From Helianthus annuus (Eukaryota; Streptophyta; Magnoliopsida; Asterales; Asteraceae), in contig NC_035447.2 in assembly GCF_002127325.2 (NCBI RefSeq), positions 27,548,778 through 27,612,777 of the forward strand: a stretch of 64,000 bases of DNA, in the 5' to 3' direction. Position numbers and translations under genes: made by a program. The notes under the pieces are model-generated. The model saw only the letters and a program-made list of their open reading frames with translations, ran no database searches and was not told the DNA's origin. Every line of letters begins with the position of its first letter. The first letter of the stretch is position 1. This document shows, one piece after another, positions 1 through 10,375 of this stretch.

Positions 1-153
1 ACCCTTTTGCCCCTGACATTTAATGGATGAGGTTAGTGTTAGGGCGAAAAGGGTTACAAAAAAGACGTTGGGGGTTCAGATGTTAAAAAATTCTTTTTTT
101 GGCTAAAAGGGTAAAATGGATATAACCACAGGTGCCAAAATTGTAATTTACTC
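1..153. repeat. Truncated MITE arm
   Basis: This stretch is, with mismatches, the reverse complement of about 188-320, so together they form a large imperfect hairpin. Landmarks repeated in both arms are AAAGGGTTA, AAAGACGTTGGGGG and the end TTGTAATTTACTC. It is cut by the window start. No coding potential is seen. Confidence 0.6.
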
Positions 154-187
154 TTTTTATTTTATGGTCTTCTTTAAATTATATATA

Positions 188-416
188 GAGTAAATTACGA
201 TTTTAGCCCCTGTGGTTATATCACTTTTACCTTTTTAGCTCAAAATTTATTTTTAACATCTGAGCCCCCAACGTCTTTTCTTAACCCTTTTGGCCCCTAA
301 CACTAACCCCATCCATTAAATGTTAGAGGCTAAAAGGGTTAGATAAAAAAACGTTGAGGGTTCAAATGTTAAAAAATTATTTTTTGGGCTAAAAGTGTAA
401 AATCGTAATTTACTCT
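188..416. mobile_element. MITE with palindromic arms
   Basis: It begins GAGTAAATTACGATTTTAG and ends AAATCGTAATTTACTC, which are inverted repeats. The two halves are near reverse complements, giving a foldback of about 230 bp. The superfamily cannot be told because the flanks are AT-rich and no target duplication can be read. Confidence 0.65.
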
Positions 417-452
<36 letters not shown>

Positions 453-453
<1 letters not shown>

Positions 454-939
454 TGAGGTTCATTGGGGAACACTAAAAAAGTGGGGAACCGACTCAAACG
501 AACTCTGATTGGACTCATTCCAGCGGCTTTAGAACCGTCTCGTCGAACCCTAACTAGTATCTCTTAACCCTAAATCATAACCCCTAAAACCTAAATATAT
601 TAGGGTTTGGCTTTTAGGGTTTAGCTTTAGGATTTAGCCTTAGGGTTTAGCTTTAGGGTTTAGAGTTTAGCTTTAGGGTTTAGCTTTAGGGTTTAGCTTT
701 AGGGTTTAGCTTTTAGGATTTATAGTTTAGATTTTACAGTTTAGCTTGTGTTTTAGCCTTATTTTTTAGCTTTAGGGTTTAGAGTTTAGGAGTTAGGATA
801 TAGGGTTTAGGGTTAAGAGATCTTAGCTAGGGTTCGACGAGTCGGTTCCAATGCCGCTGGAATGAGTCTAATCGGAGTTCGTTTGAGCCGGTTCCTCGCT
901 GTTTCCCACTTTTTTAGTGTTCCCTAATGAACCTTCCCA
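453..939. mobile_element. TIR element with telomere-like core
   Basis: The ends GTGAGGTTCATTGGGGAACAC and GTGTTCCCTAATGAACCTTCCC are inverted repeats, followed inward by matching AACGAACTCTGATTGGACTC-like blocks. TA microsatellites lie on both sides. The core (about 598-810) is a degenerate array of TTTAGGGTTTAGCTTTAGGG-like units. It resembles the plant telomere repeat but is too irregular, and too clearly bounded by TIRs, to be a chromosome end. No ORF was found. Confidence 0.65.
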
Positions 940-964
940 TATATATATATATATATATATATAT

Positions 965-1136
965 AGGAAGGTTAACGTACATTACGGCTTAACGTACATC
1001 ACGTACGACAGATAATTACGCACGTTCATTTTAAAATCACGCACGTTATAACTCAAAAATCCAAAATCACGCATGTTGAAACACAATAATCACGCATATT
1101 GAAGTACGTTAAGCCGTAATGTACAATATACTTTCT
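965..1136. mobile_element. Small TIR element (MITE)
   Basis: The inverted ends contain GTACATTACGGCTTAACGTAC on the left and its complement on the right. The interior carries four spaced copies of ATCACGCA(C/T)(G/A)TT. It sits between TA microsatellites. It is non-coding. Confidence 0.65.
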
Positions 1137-1150
1137 ATATATATATATAT

Positions 1151-2672
1151 AGAGTAGGGTTCCTACGGAAAGTGTGTTTTTCCTAGAAAGTCTAGGAAGC
1201 GATCTTGTCCATCCGATTGGTGTGTTTAAGGGTTGAGATCAAATCAATGGCAATCTTGTAATAATTTACTATATTTAATAGATTGTTTTAAATGAGGAGG
1301 GGCAATTTCGTCCTTATGTGTGTTTTAAATCAATCAAAAATAACCGTCAGAGATATCACATCTCCTTAATACACGTCATTTTCCCTCTCTCTCTCTTTCT
1401 CTCTCTAAAATCATACCAAAAATACAACGAAAACCCTCTAAAATCATACCAAAAATACCTAAAATCATGGATCAAGATAAGAGCTTTACCAACTTCTATA
1501 TATGTAAGATCTTCCCAACATTGTGTTCTGTGTTTTAGTAGGCGATTAGGGTTCAATCGTGTTCTACATTGAAGTAATTGCTGTTTGAAGGGAAGAGATT
1601 CAAAGAACAGAGGGATTTGAACAAGATGGATGGAAGCAGAGATGAAGTCGCCGGAAGAAAAGTTGAAGTTGCTGGAAGCATAGTTTAAGTCGCAAGAACC
1701 CTAGGTGTGTGTTTAAAATAACAAATGTTTGTAGGTATTCCGTTTGTTGTGGATGACTCTGCTTGCTGGGGCGAAATCTGCTGATGTAAAACACATTTGT
1801 ATGAATCTGCTTGCTGTTAAAACACGGCTGTATGAATCTGAATTGCTGTTAAAACACAGCTGTATGAATCTGAATGATAAAACACATTTGTATGAATCTG
1901 CTTGCTGTTAAAACACAGCTGTATGAATCTGAATTGCTGTTAAAACACAGTTGTATGAATCTGAATGATAAAACACATTTGTATGAATCTGCTTGCTGTT
2001 AAAACACAGCTGTATGAATCTGAATGATAAAACACAACTGTATGAATCTGCTTGCTGTTAAAACACAGCTGTATGAATCTAAATGATAAAACACATTTGT
2101 ATGAATCTGCTTACTGTTAAAACACAGCTGTATGAATCTGAATTGCTGTTAAAACACAGTTGTATGAATCTGAATGATAAAACACATTTGTATGAATCTG
2201 CTTGCTGTTAAAACACAGCTGTATGAATCTGAATGATAAAACACAACTGTATGAATCTGCTTGCTGTTAAAACACAACTGTATGAATCTGAATGCTAAAA
2301 CACAACTGTATGCATCTGATTGCTGTTAAAACACAACTGTTTGAATCTGAATGCTAAAACACAACTATATGAATCTGCTTGCAGTTAAAACACAGTTGTA
2401 TGAATCTGAATGTTAAAACACAATACCAAGAACATGCTGATAGATTCCAGCAAGAAAACGAAGGAAAGATTGATATTAAGTGAGATAAAAAATCGAAAAC
2501 AAAAAATTCCGGAATTTATGGATAGTTAGTTATTGAAGATAATTTCCTAAAATAAAAATAGATTGTGAAAGTACATAAATGCCCTTTTAGATAAAATCCT
2601 TCAATGCCACATGTCGCGTTCTTATTGCTTCCTAGACTTTCTAGGAAAAACACACTTTCCACCCAACTCCTA

Positions 2673-2677
<5 letters not shown>
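1151..2677. mobile_element. TIR element carrying a minisatellite
   Basis: The left end, reading GAGTAGGGTTCC then AAAGTGTGTTTTTCCTAGAA, is matched by the inverted right end CCTAGACTTTCTAGG through ACTCCTACTC. The left half holds a TC-rich tract (about 1384-1408) and short transcript-like sequence without a convincing gene. The right half is a minisatellite. The flanks are TA repeats. It is non-autonomous and of unassigned superfamily. Confidence 0.65.
1796..2422. repeat. Minisatellite, about 21 units of 24-32 bp
   Basis: The array consists of alternating short and long units built on TGTATGAATCTG followed by CTTGCTGTTAAAACACAGC or AATGATAAAACACATT. I count 21 copies of the (T)GAATCTG-type core. 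Many units contain ACACAGCTGT, a perfect CAGCTG palindrome. Unit types recur in a higher-order order rather than at random. Confidence 0.9.
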
Positions 2678-2708
<31 letters not shown>

Positions 2709-2711
<3 letters not shown>

Positions 2712-3050
2712 AGTAAGATCCGTTAGGAATCACTCTTTATTGCGAGAACCGTGAGAACCAATGTGAACACAACCAAAAATACCTAAAAATAGCTAAAAAG
2801 TACACAATTTTTTTTAACAATTTTTATAAAAAAAATCGCTACTTTTATTAGCAAAAAAAAAAAAAAAAAAACTTTGTGTGTTTTTTTTTTTTAATTTTTT
2901 AGATTTTTTTTAAGTTTTTTTGGGGTTTAGTTTTTAGCATTTTAGCTGGGGGGGGGGGGGGGTTAGGTTTTTTTAGCTATTTTAGATTGTGTTCACATTA
3001 GTTCTCGCGGTTCTCGCAATAAAGGTGGTTCTCGCATGAACCCTACCCTA
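2709..3050. mobile_element. MITE of the TTATTGCGAGAACC family
   Basis: The left end holds TTATTGCGAGAACCGTGAGA and AATGTGAACAC; the right end is its inverted copy, ending GCATGAACCCTACCCTA. The same TIR family bounds the larger element at 28664-29851. The centre has poly-A, poly-T and a G run of about 14 (near 2949-2962). It is non-coding and TA-flanked. Confidence 0.7.
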
Positions 3051-3060
3051 TATATATATA

Positions 3061-4444
3061 TAGGGTAGGGTTCTAGAGTGAACAACCTCCCAAGAGTGAA
3101 CCGCGTGAACTGATCTTGACCCTTGTTTTTTATGATCTTGAGATTTTAAATGAGTGGCATGATTGTAATTATTTGGTTAATTTGTACTATTTAATTAAAT
3201 ACAAAAGGGTATATTTGTAACTACACTATTATGTAATCCCATAAATATCTCTATATTTTAAGATTATCAAATCCCTTTTTAATTTACCTTTTATTCAACT
3301 CTCAAATCTTCTCTTTCTCACCTTCATCGCCGACAGCAAAAGAAACCCAGAAGACGATCGTCGAACTATCAAATCGCTGGAATACACATCTGATTTTCAA
3401 CCACTAAAGGTACACGATGCTAAAGTCTTAATGTTCTTATGTTTCAGAAAGTGGTTACACATCTGATTCTCAAATCTTAGTGCTCTGTTTTTATGAGATT
3501 TTAGGGTGTTTGTGGGGTTGAGTTTTTGTAAAATTGTTTATGTACACCTGTGTATAGCGTGCCTAATAAGGTTAGAAATCATTGATTGTACAAATATGCT
3601 GAGTTTTTGTATAAATGTTTAATTTTTTTGAAATATAATGTTGATTTAACATATAAGTGGATTGTGCTATGTTTTTATACCATTTTAGGCTGTTTGGTTG
3701 GTTGATTTGTTGTATAATTGGTTATGTACACATGTGTATAACGTCCATAAGTATACATTTAACAAAATTAGTAGAGTGTGCTCTGTACACATATGTATTG
3801 TAGCAGGTATTTTGTTATGCTAGAAGTGTACATTTGTTAGGTGTTAATCTTATGAATGAGAAGTTATAAATGTGTATACATGTGTATTATGCTCTGTTTG
3901 AGGCAGGTGTACACATTGTGTTTGTTTTATACTTCTTCTCATAAATTCAAATTGAAAGTTAGGGTTTGTTTAATCTGCTCAAATCATTGTTGTATAATGA
4001 AGTTTTGGTCCGATTATGTGTTTTGATCAGTCATTGTTATAGTATATCAGTAATTTTCATGAAAAATATGGGCTAATTTAAGAGGATTGTTGATTATACT
4101 CTGTTTTTAGGCATTATTTGTGACATGTTGCTGTTAGGCTTTTAGGTAGCTTGAGATGATTTATGTTGCCTTGAAGTACACATGTGTATGTCGTTCATTA
4201 GAGTTTCGAGTTCATTAGCGTACACATAGTTTGTGTATTTTAAATGTAGTAGCATTAGGAAGGTTCATTATAGTCCTTTGTACACATGTGTATTTTCCGT
4301 GATACACATGTGTATGATACTGTTATACATATATGTATATACATAATGTACACATTTGGTAATGTAGTTTATATAGCTAATACTTTATTGAGCAGGCAAT
4401 TTGTGTTCGAAACCGTATCTGGTGTTAGGTTGTATCATTTCTAG
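3061..4444 (+). promoter_or_regulatory. 5' region of the ULP1 gene with repeated TACACATGTGTA
   Basis: A TC-rich leader (about 3296-3410) ends at a plausible splice donor. The following intron-like stretch up to 4444 is studded with the palindrome TACACATGTGTA or one-base variants, for example near 3728, 4172, 4281 and 4302. The motif returns after the gene at about 19666-19920. I see no coding sequence here. Confidence 0.4.
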
Positions 4445-5800
4445 ATGAAGGATTTTCAAGAAAGTAAGTGGATTAATGCTGGAGTCGTCAATTGCTTTGC
4501 ATCAATGCTAAACCATGACGAAAATGAGGGAACAAATGAAGTAAATATTTTCGAGGGAAGCTGATAAAATCAGGGGGAGAAAGTCGTGATTGTTTTGCCA
4601 TACTGATTGTTTTGTAAGTGTAGCCATGTTATTCTAAATTTGAAAATTCGTATGATGAAGTACGCATCATAGATTAACATCTATACAATGTTGTTTGATT
4701 TTTGGTGGGTTCAGGCTGAAGATATGTTATTGAATAAAAAATATGGTGATTCGCAACGTGTTGAAAAATTAAAAAGTGCCTTATTGCTGGTGGTTGAGAA
4801 AAAAGCGTCATTAATGAGTTTGTCGGAATATTGTGTAGTATGTTTCCTGATTCTCGAATATGGTCATTTTTTCTTGGTTTGCTTTGATCTTGAGAACACA
4901 GCGATAACAGTCATCGACAACATGGCTGTAGAGGAAAGCCCCATTCATCTAATCAACGATAACGGTTTTTTCAATAAGACCACGCCGTGTAAAGTGGTAA
5001 GCAACATCTGAACACATATAGTATTATTCCTAAGGGGACATACTAGAACTGATTATGACATGATCTTTGATTTCAGAAGGATGTTTTCACAAAGTATAGG
5101 AAGCTGGTTAATCATCCAAAGTATCGGCAGATTGAAAAAGCAGTGCCACAAAGGTTGGATTTTGAATGGAAGACGGTCGGCAACACTGTAACACCTCGGA
5201 AATTTGCGTCCATTAATGCATTGACACGTGGCATAGTCTTTGGATATGTGAAAACATACTTTAGAGGGACTAAAGTTGACAAACAGTGAAACTATGGAAC
5301 GTAAGGGTCCAAAGAGTCAACAATGGATAAATAGGCTCTACAATAACCCTACATGGTATTTATAACCCTAAACGGATAAATCATGGATCATACAAAGCGG
5401 AAAATGAAAGAAAGTGAGGAATTGCAAACTACAGGGGCCAATCGTGTCAACATGTTGAATTTATACCTCTGAGTGATCTTTTGGCAAACCCGAAGCTTTG
5501 TAATGATAAAATATACTCACTAGAATATGTGGTAAAAATTTCATGAAGTTTCGTGATCGTATGAGAAAGTTATGATCAAAACCGTGCAAGAAGGGCTAAA
5601 TGCGTCAACGTCGAATTTCATGACTTTTCGGGTGAGCGCAAAGTTACCCAAGGACTTTTCCATGTTTGTAAATGTCCCAAGGTCCTTAAAAATCAAGTTT
5701 GAGGGTCTAATGAGCATGATTGATAGCCAAAACCTTGTAGCAAAGGACCATGGACCAAAACTTCAACATTAAAAGAGATTTGAGGATCAGATGGGGCTAG

Positions 5801-5830
5801 GCGTCACACCTAGGGCCCTAGGCGTGACGC
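5801..5830. repeat. U3 palindrome block
   Basis: The 14-bp perfect palindrome CCTAGGGCCCTAGG (5809-5822) is enclosed by GCGTCAC (5801-5807) and GTGACGC (5824-5830), giving a nested inverted repeat. The 3' LTR holds the same at about 16334-16363. Confidence 0.85.
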
Positions 5831-6007
5831 GAGGCCTGCCCAGCGACAGAAATCGGGTTATTGCAGTTAAGGGCCTGATTCCGAGTTGTAACCAGCTGTT
5901 ACCCACTCTAAAGCCTCACCAATCAACTTACATGCATCTAGGGGCACTTGTAACCATCTTACAACATCCCTAGGCTATTGTGGCAGTTCCTAATGAGATC
6001 AAAGTTC

Positions 6008-6016
6008 CATAAAAGG
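6008..6016 (+). promoter_or_regulatory. TATA-like box of the 5' LTR
   Basis: CATAAAAGG lies in an AT-moderate region with a plausible start about 30 bp downstream. The same sequence is at 16541-16549 in the 3' LTR. Confidence 0.5.
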
Positions 6017-6134
6017 GGTCTTGTAGTTGTAAACATTCAAGACTTGCATTCTCAAAAATTCACAAGAGCAATTCTGGAGTTCTCTGGTCATCATCAAGGG
6101 TTCATAGGGCTTTGTACTTGTTATTAGGACTCTT

Positions 6135-6140
6135 GTAAGT
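6135..6140 (+). promoter_or_regulatory. Conserved splice-donor-like GTAAGT
   Basis: GTAAGT follows TTAGGACTCTT about 120 bp after the TATA box. The diverged Tekay copy 2 has the same GTAAGT after TTAGGATCCTT (minus strand, 48303-48298). It could start an intron ending before the extra ORF (AG at 8913-8914) or before gag (AG at 11079-11080). Confidence 0.45.
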
Positions 6141-8728
6141 GTTCATAACCTGCTCTAATTCGTTCTAGCTTAGTTATTCAACCGAAAGTCAATCCGTCGT
6201 AAATTTAGTTTGACTTTTCGAGTAAACGAAAATGGCTCAGTCATTTCTCGAATTGAAAGTACCTACAAGTTGGTATTTATGTAGGTAGCAAACCCTCAAA
6301 GGGGTATTTTCAGATTCTCACTCTAAGCATGATGATTGTCGAGTCAAAGCTTTTCTTAAAAAGTCAACAGAATGTGTTTTTGCAAAATTTAGCATAAATG
6401 GTAATGTAGGTTACATGCAACCTGTTTGATCATCAAAATAGCTTTGTAATTAATGTAAGAACATGTTTTATCATGATCAACTCGACAATTTTCAGTATAA
6501 ACCCGGATCGGAATCGAAAGTCTTATAAAATGACTTTTTCTTTGACTCTCGATTCGGATCCGTGCATGCATGTTTGAGATCTGCCTTAGAGCTTATTTTG
6601 GACCATTTTTATATATGTACAACTCTCTGAGATTTTACAAACTTGGTTCAACACTTATCCGATTCATATGCATGTTACCGGTCTATGCTTAAATAAGACT
6701 ATTTTGCCTTTTTTGCTATAAAACACGATTTTTGAAAAAGTGAAAGAGTAGAAACGTTGGCTACTGATTTATAAACTTGCACCAAGAATTTGATATCAGT
6801 TTGAGGTCCAGATTTAGAGTTATGCTCAATATCGTAATTTGAAAGCTTTATGTTAAGTAAACGGCGTAATTAGCGTATAGCCTATTTAAACCCACTTTTT
6901 GATATAAAACTTTTTACCCACTGATGTTATATAATATTTTGGGATTTTTGATGATTTTTATTTAATTTTTGGCTGAGCATAACATAGGTCTCTAAGTTTA
7001 ATTCGGTAAATACCGAATTTACCCTTTTAAGCCATAAAATGAGTTTTATAAATCTTTTTGACCCCAAACCTTTTTCCACTGATTTCATTTGTTAAATAAA
7101 TTATTTTGAGCATTCTGGAAATATAAAAATATCAGCCTTCTTTTGAATATCCGGAAACGGCTCTAAATCGCCTATTTAAGCGTTTTTAACGCCTAGTATG
7201 CACTATAACCATATTAAACATATAAGGTTGATACCTACTGATATTCTTAGTATATTTTTATAAAATAACAGTAAGTATAAGTTTTTGAACTCAGGTTTCC
7301 AGTTTTGACACTTTTAGCCCTTGTGAAATTACCAAAATACCCCTAAGGTGCATAGTTTGATTTTAAATGATAAGTTTCATATATGGGACATACCCTACTG
7401 TTATAATATGTTAAATTAAGTATTTTTACTGTATGAATCAGACCTACAACTCAGATTACAAATTTAACTCTTTTATAATCTTTTAAATGACCAAAATGCC
7501 CTTATAAGGCATAAGTTGAGTTTAAATTCATTCGGGGCATAATAGAACATAACTTACCGATATTATGACATATTTAGAGCATATTATCTCATGGAACTTG
7601 CATATGACTCTTATGGTTACCCGTAACGCTCTTTTAGCGTTCGGTTCGGTTTATGTAACTAGTTTGCATAAATTGACCGAAACGGGTCAAACATTATCAT
7701 TTTTGTCTCAAAATCCAGAATGTATTTAGCATACCATATTATACAAGTATTCAAACTTGTCGGGTCTAAATCACGTTCTATCCGGTCTTCGCTTAATCGT
7801 GCGTTTGAACCGTATCGTCCTTAAAACTAACCGGTCTAAGCTTAGGCTTAAATAAAGACCCGTTAGAAGTCTAATAGGTTATTATAAATCTTTGTTCCAG
7901 AATAGAAGGACCAGTAAAAGCTACCTTCACTTGCTAGTTGTGATTTATACTTACCAAGGTAAATACTTTTAACTTATTTTCCCTATACGGGCTTGGGATA
8001 CGGTATCTAAAATACCGCTTGGTCCGGCATCGAATTCTTTAATCGAATAGAGGTTAAATTTATTGAGATGCCTTGTTTTGAATGTGTTTTATTGCTTAAA
8101 GCCTTTGGGAGGTTAATGACCATGTCCCGGATATCCTCGGCATTATCTTACGAGATAGCCACGACCTGAGCACGAGGTGTAGGCGTACACCCGTCAGTGT
8201 ATAACTCTATATTGTGGTGTGTCTATTAATCTTTAACCCGGTCTACGGATCGGGCTACTAAACGCATAAGTAACATGTAAATCCCTTACAAGATTATTAT
8301 AAATAATTACCCCAAGTTATAAAAATATTTTTATGCCATGTGCATTTAAATCAATTTTCAACCTTTTTCAAAATGAGTCAGTTAAATTGTATTTACCAGT
8401 GTAAACTGACGTATTTTCCCAAAAGGTTAAGTGCAGGTACTACACGAAATAGGCTGGGTGTCTTCTAGAGCGTCCACAATAAGTCTCGCAAGCTTGGATG
8501 ACAATAAATATGTTGAACAATATCTTATTTTATTTTGATCGGCCTGTGGATCCGTTTCAACTATTAGTGATATTTAATATTACACACTATTAATGTTGAA
8601 ATGAATCTTTCTTTGTTTCCGCTGTGCATTTATTTATTTGTGTTGTTTGTCTATGATGATGCCAACTACGTCACTATACTCCCCACCGGGCCCACCGGTG
8701 ACACGTGGAAAATAGGGGTGTGACAGGT

Positions 8729-8740
8729 TGGTATCAGAGC
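8729..8740 (+). promoter_or_regulatory. Primer binding site, initiator tRNA-Met
   Basis: TGGTATCAGAGC is complementary to the 3' end of plant initiator methionine tRNA and lies 3 bp after the LTR. This primer is typical of Tekay and other chromoviruses. Confidence 0.9.
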
Positions 8741-8923
8741 CAACTCTGAGTGAATTAAACACTAGCCTTTTGTGTTTAATCTCAGTTACACAATTGCACA
8801 TTCCTCGATTCTCGAGTCTAGACAAAGAACTTAGGAAATATCCAAAATTTGTTTTATTTTCTAACTTTGTCTTATATATATATTTGGTTGTGTCACTTGT
8901 TTGATTTTTGACAGGTTAACAAA

Positions 8924-10207
8924 ATGCCGCCACGTATGAGAGGAAGAGGAAGGGGACAAGGAGCATATGTAGCCCCAAACGACCATGAAGCCGGACCTTC
9001 GCACAGGCAAACACCTTCAGGCTCCCATAACACAGATGCTCAAAATCTATGGAGGTCTTTTACTGAACCCGCAAGGCACTCGGTTTCACAGAGTACCTCA
9101 CCTTCTATCCCACACTCCTTTGGGCCTCAATCAGAAAATGAGCCCCACAACTCTCACCAGTCCTATATTCCTCTCCAAAGACACCAATCACCCTTTGACC
9201 ACCCATCACCTGTTTTCCAAGGCCTGTTCAACCTTGCTGACTACCTTGATGCGCCTATGGGTTTTAACCCACTTGGACCAGAAGACCATTTCCCTGGCGA
9301 CAATGCGATGGATGTCGATGAAGATACCGATCCCTCATTGCCACCATCTGGAACTCAGAACCACCCTATCGAGATTTCTGATGGGTCACCTTTTGTGGGA
9401 TCACCATACAATGGTCCCGACAGCTTTGAGGAAAGATTCAGGCAGCATGACTGGGTATTTACCCCTAGTTACCATAACTCTCCCCTGCACCAGCCACAGC
9501 ACAGCTCTCCCTTGCACCTCCAGCAACAGCAGCCACAGCAGCAGCAAAATCCTTCTGAGGATTACCGGCGTGACGTGGTCACTCCACCGCCGCCACCACC
9601 TCCGGTTTTGCCTCCTCCGCCTCCGAGGCGAAGAGGAAGGAATGCACGGATGTCCACACGAGGGGGAATACGCATCGGCACCCCTCCACATTCAGGTAGC
9701 AGCCGATACTCGCCACTTCATGAAGAACCAGAGATGGGAGAATCTTCACACCCCGTCTCAGAAGTAACATCTGCGCCAATCGCGCCACCACCACCACAGG
9801 ATTTTGGAAACCGAATCCCCGCTTATACTAGCGCGGCAGCATATAATCCCTTCGAGCCGACTTTTCCCCCAGGTTATAACTTTACAGAGGATCCCTACTG
9901 GGTAGCTGCGAACTACAACTCTCTCAATCCGGAAGGTACTTTTGGAGGTCCCTGGGCTACGGGACAATCGACCTATGGATACCCATCATATGGATATCAG
10001 CAGCCGCAGCCTCCTCAACCACCGCATTATCCGCTACCACCTCCGGCACCGATGATGTCGCCGCCACAAGTTCAAGAAATCCTTCAAGGGATAAACGATG
10101 TGCGACGTGAAATGCGGCATGAGTTGCGGGAAGAGCGTCGGCATAATCGTGGGATGTTTAAGAAGATGGTGGATTTAATCAAGGGAAAAAGCAAAAAGGA
10201 CTACTAA
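8924..10207 (+). CDS. Extra ORF upstream of gag (427 aa, unknown function)
   Basis: An intact 427-residue reading frame sits between the primer site and gag. It starts at AAAATGCCGCC, just after an acceptor-like TTTTTGACAG. The N-terminus MPPRMRGRGRGQG is Arg-Gly-rich like RNA-binding tails. The middle is disordered and Pro/Gln/Ser-rich, with a Q run (about residues 199-208), a proline run and a basic RRRGR patch near residue 236. The last about 50 residues are charged and helical (QEILQGINDVRREMRHEL, then HNRGMFKKMVDLIKGKSKK). I recognise no domain. That C-terminus is also kept in Tekay copy 2 despite its large deletion, with the pattern HNRGxFKxxxDLIKGKSK. It is intact while gag-pol is not. 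Canonical Tekay elements have only gag-pol; extra ORFs are known from some plant Ty3/gypsy elements, chiefly Tat lineages. A role in RNA binding or particle assembly is a guess. Confidence 0.75.
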   Translation: MPPRMRGRGRGQGAYVAPNDHEAGPSHRQTPSGSHNTDAQNLWRSFTEPARHSVSQSTSPSIPHSFGPQSENEPHNSHQSYIPLQRHQSPFDHPSPVFQGLFNLADYLDAPMGFNPLGPEDHFPGDNAMDVDEDTDPSLPPSGTQNHPIEISDGSPFVGSPYNGPDSFEERFRQHDWVFTPSYHNSPLHQPQHSSPLHLQQQQPQQQQNPSEDYRRDVVTPPPPPPPVLPPPPPRRRGRNARMSTRGGIRIGTPPHSGSSRYSPLHEEPEMGESSHPVSEVTSAPIAPPPPQDFGNRIPAYTSAAAYNPFEPTFPPGYNFTEDPYWVAANYNSLNPEGTFGGPWATGQSTYGYPSYGYQQPQPPQPPHYPLPPPAPMMSPPQVQEILQGINDVRREMRHELREERRHNRGMFKKMVDLIKGKSKKDY

Positions 10208-10233
10208 ATCCTTTGTTTGCTAGTTATTTAATC

Positions 10234-10375
10234 ATGTCCCTGCGAGGACATTTATTTCTATACTCTGCCCCTGCGTGGGCATATTTTTTCCTCTCTGTTC
10301 TACCCCTGCGTGGGTTTGTTTGTTTCTGTTTGACCCCTGCGTGGGTTTGTTTGTTAGTTTAGCCCCCGCGTGGGT
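10234..10375 (+). ncRNA. Array of five RNA hairpins, CUGCGU loop
   Basis: Starting 27 nt after the extra-ORF stop are five hairpins: 10234-10251 (ATGTCC/GGACAT), 10266-10281 (TGCCC/GGGCA), 10302-10315 and 10333-10346 (ACCC/GGGT), 10362-10375 (GCCC/GGGT, one wobble). Loops are CTGCGA, CTGCGT three times, and CCGCGT. The spacers are T-rich. Stem sequences vary while pairing is kept, as also in copy 2. A further GTCCC/GGGC foldback follows near 10392. The role is unknown; packaging, translation control or protein binding are possible. Confidence 0.7.

Larger units (their letters stand above)
5187..8725 (+). repeat. 5' LTR of Tekay copy 1 (3539 bp)
   Basis: It runs from TGTAACACC to GTGTGACA. 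A palindrome block lies in U3 (5801-5830), a TATA-like box at 6008-6016 and a GTAAGT donor-like site at 6135-6140. Because the TATA box is only about 0.8 kb in, roughly 2.7 kb of LTR would form the 5' leader. The hairpin GTGTAGGCGTACAC at 8177-8190 recurs in every Tekay LTR of the window. Short ORFs inside show no protein similarity I recognise. Confidence 0.95.

Noticed and set aside
598..810. True telomere or subtelomere
   Set aside because: The TTTAGGG-like units are irregular, only about 200 bp long and bounded by inverted repeats of a small transposon.
1796..2422. CRISPR array
   Set aside because: Units are directly tandem with no unique spacers, in a plant transposon.
5572..5973. 60-66-aa ORFs in the Tekay 1 LTR, repeated at 16105-16506
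   Set aside because: They are LTR U3 sequence repeated in both LTRs, with no protein-like features.
8985..9967. Overlapping ORFs in other frames of the extra ORF (260 aa on +, 96, 72 and 69 aa on -)
   Set aside because: They are shadows of the low-complexity Pro/Gln/Ser coding frame, with no plausible signals of their own.
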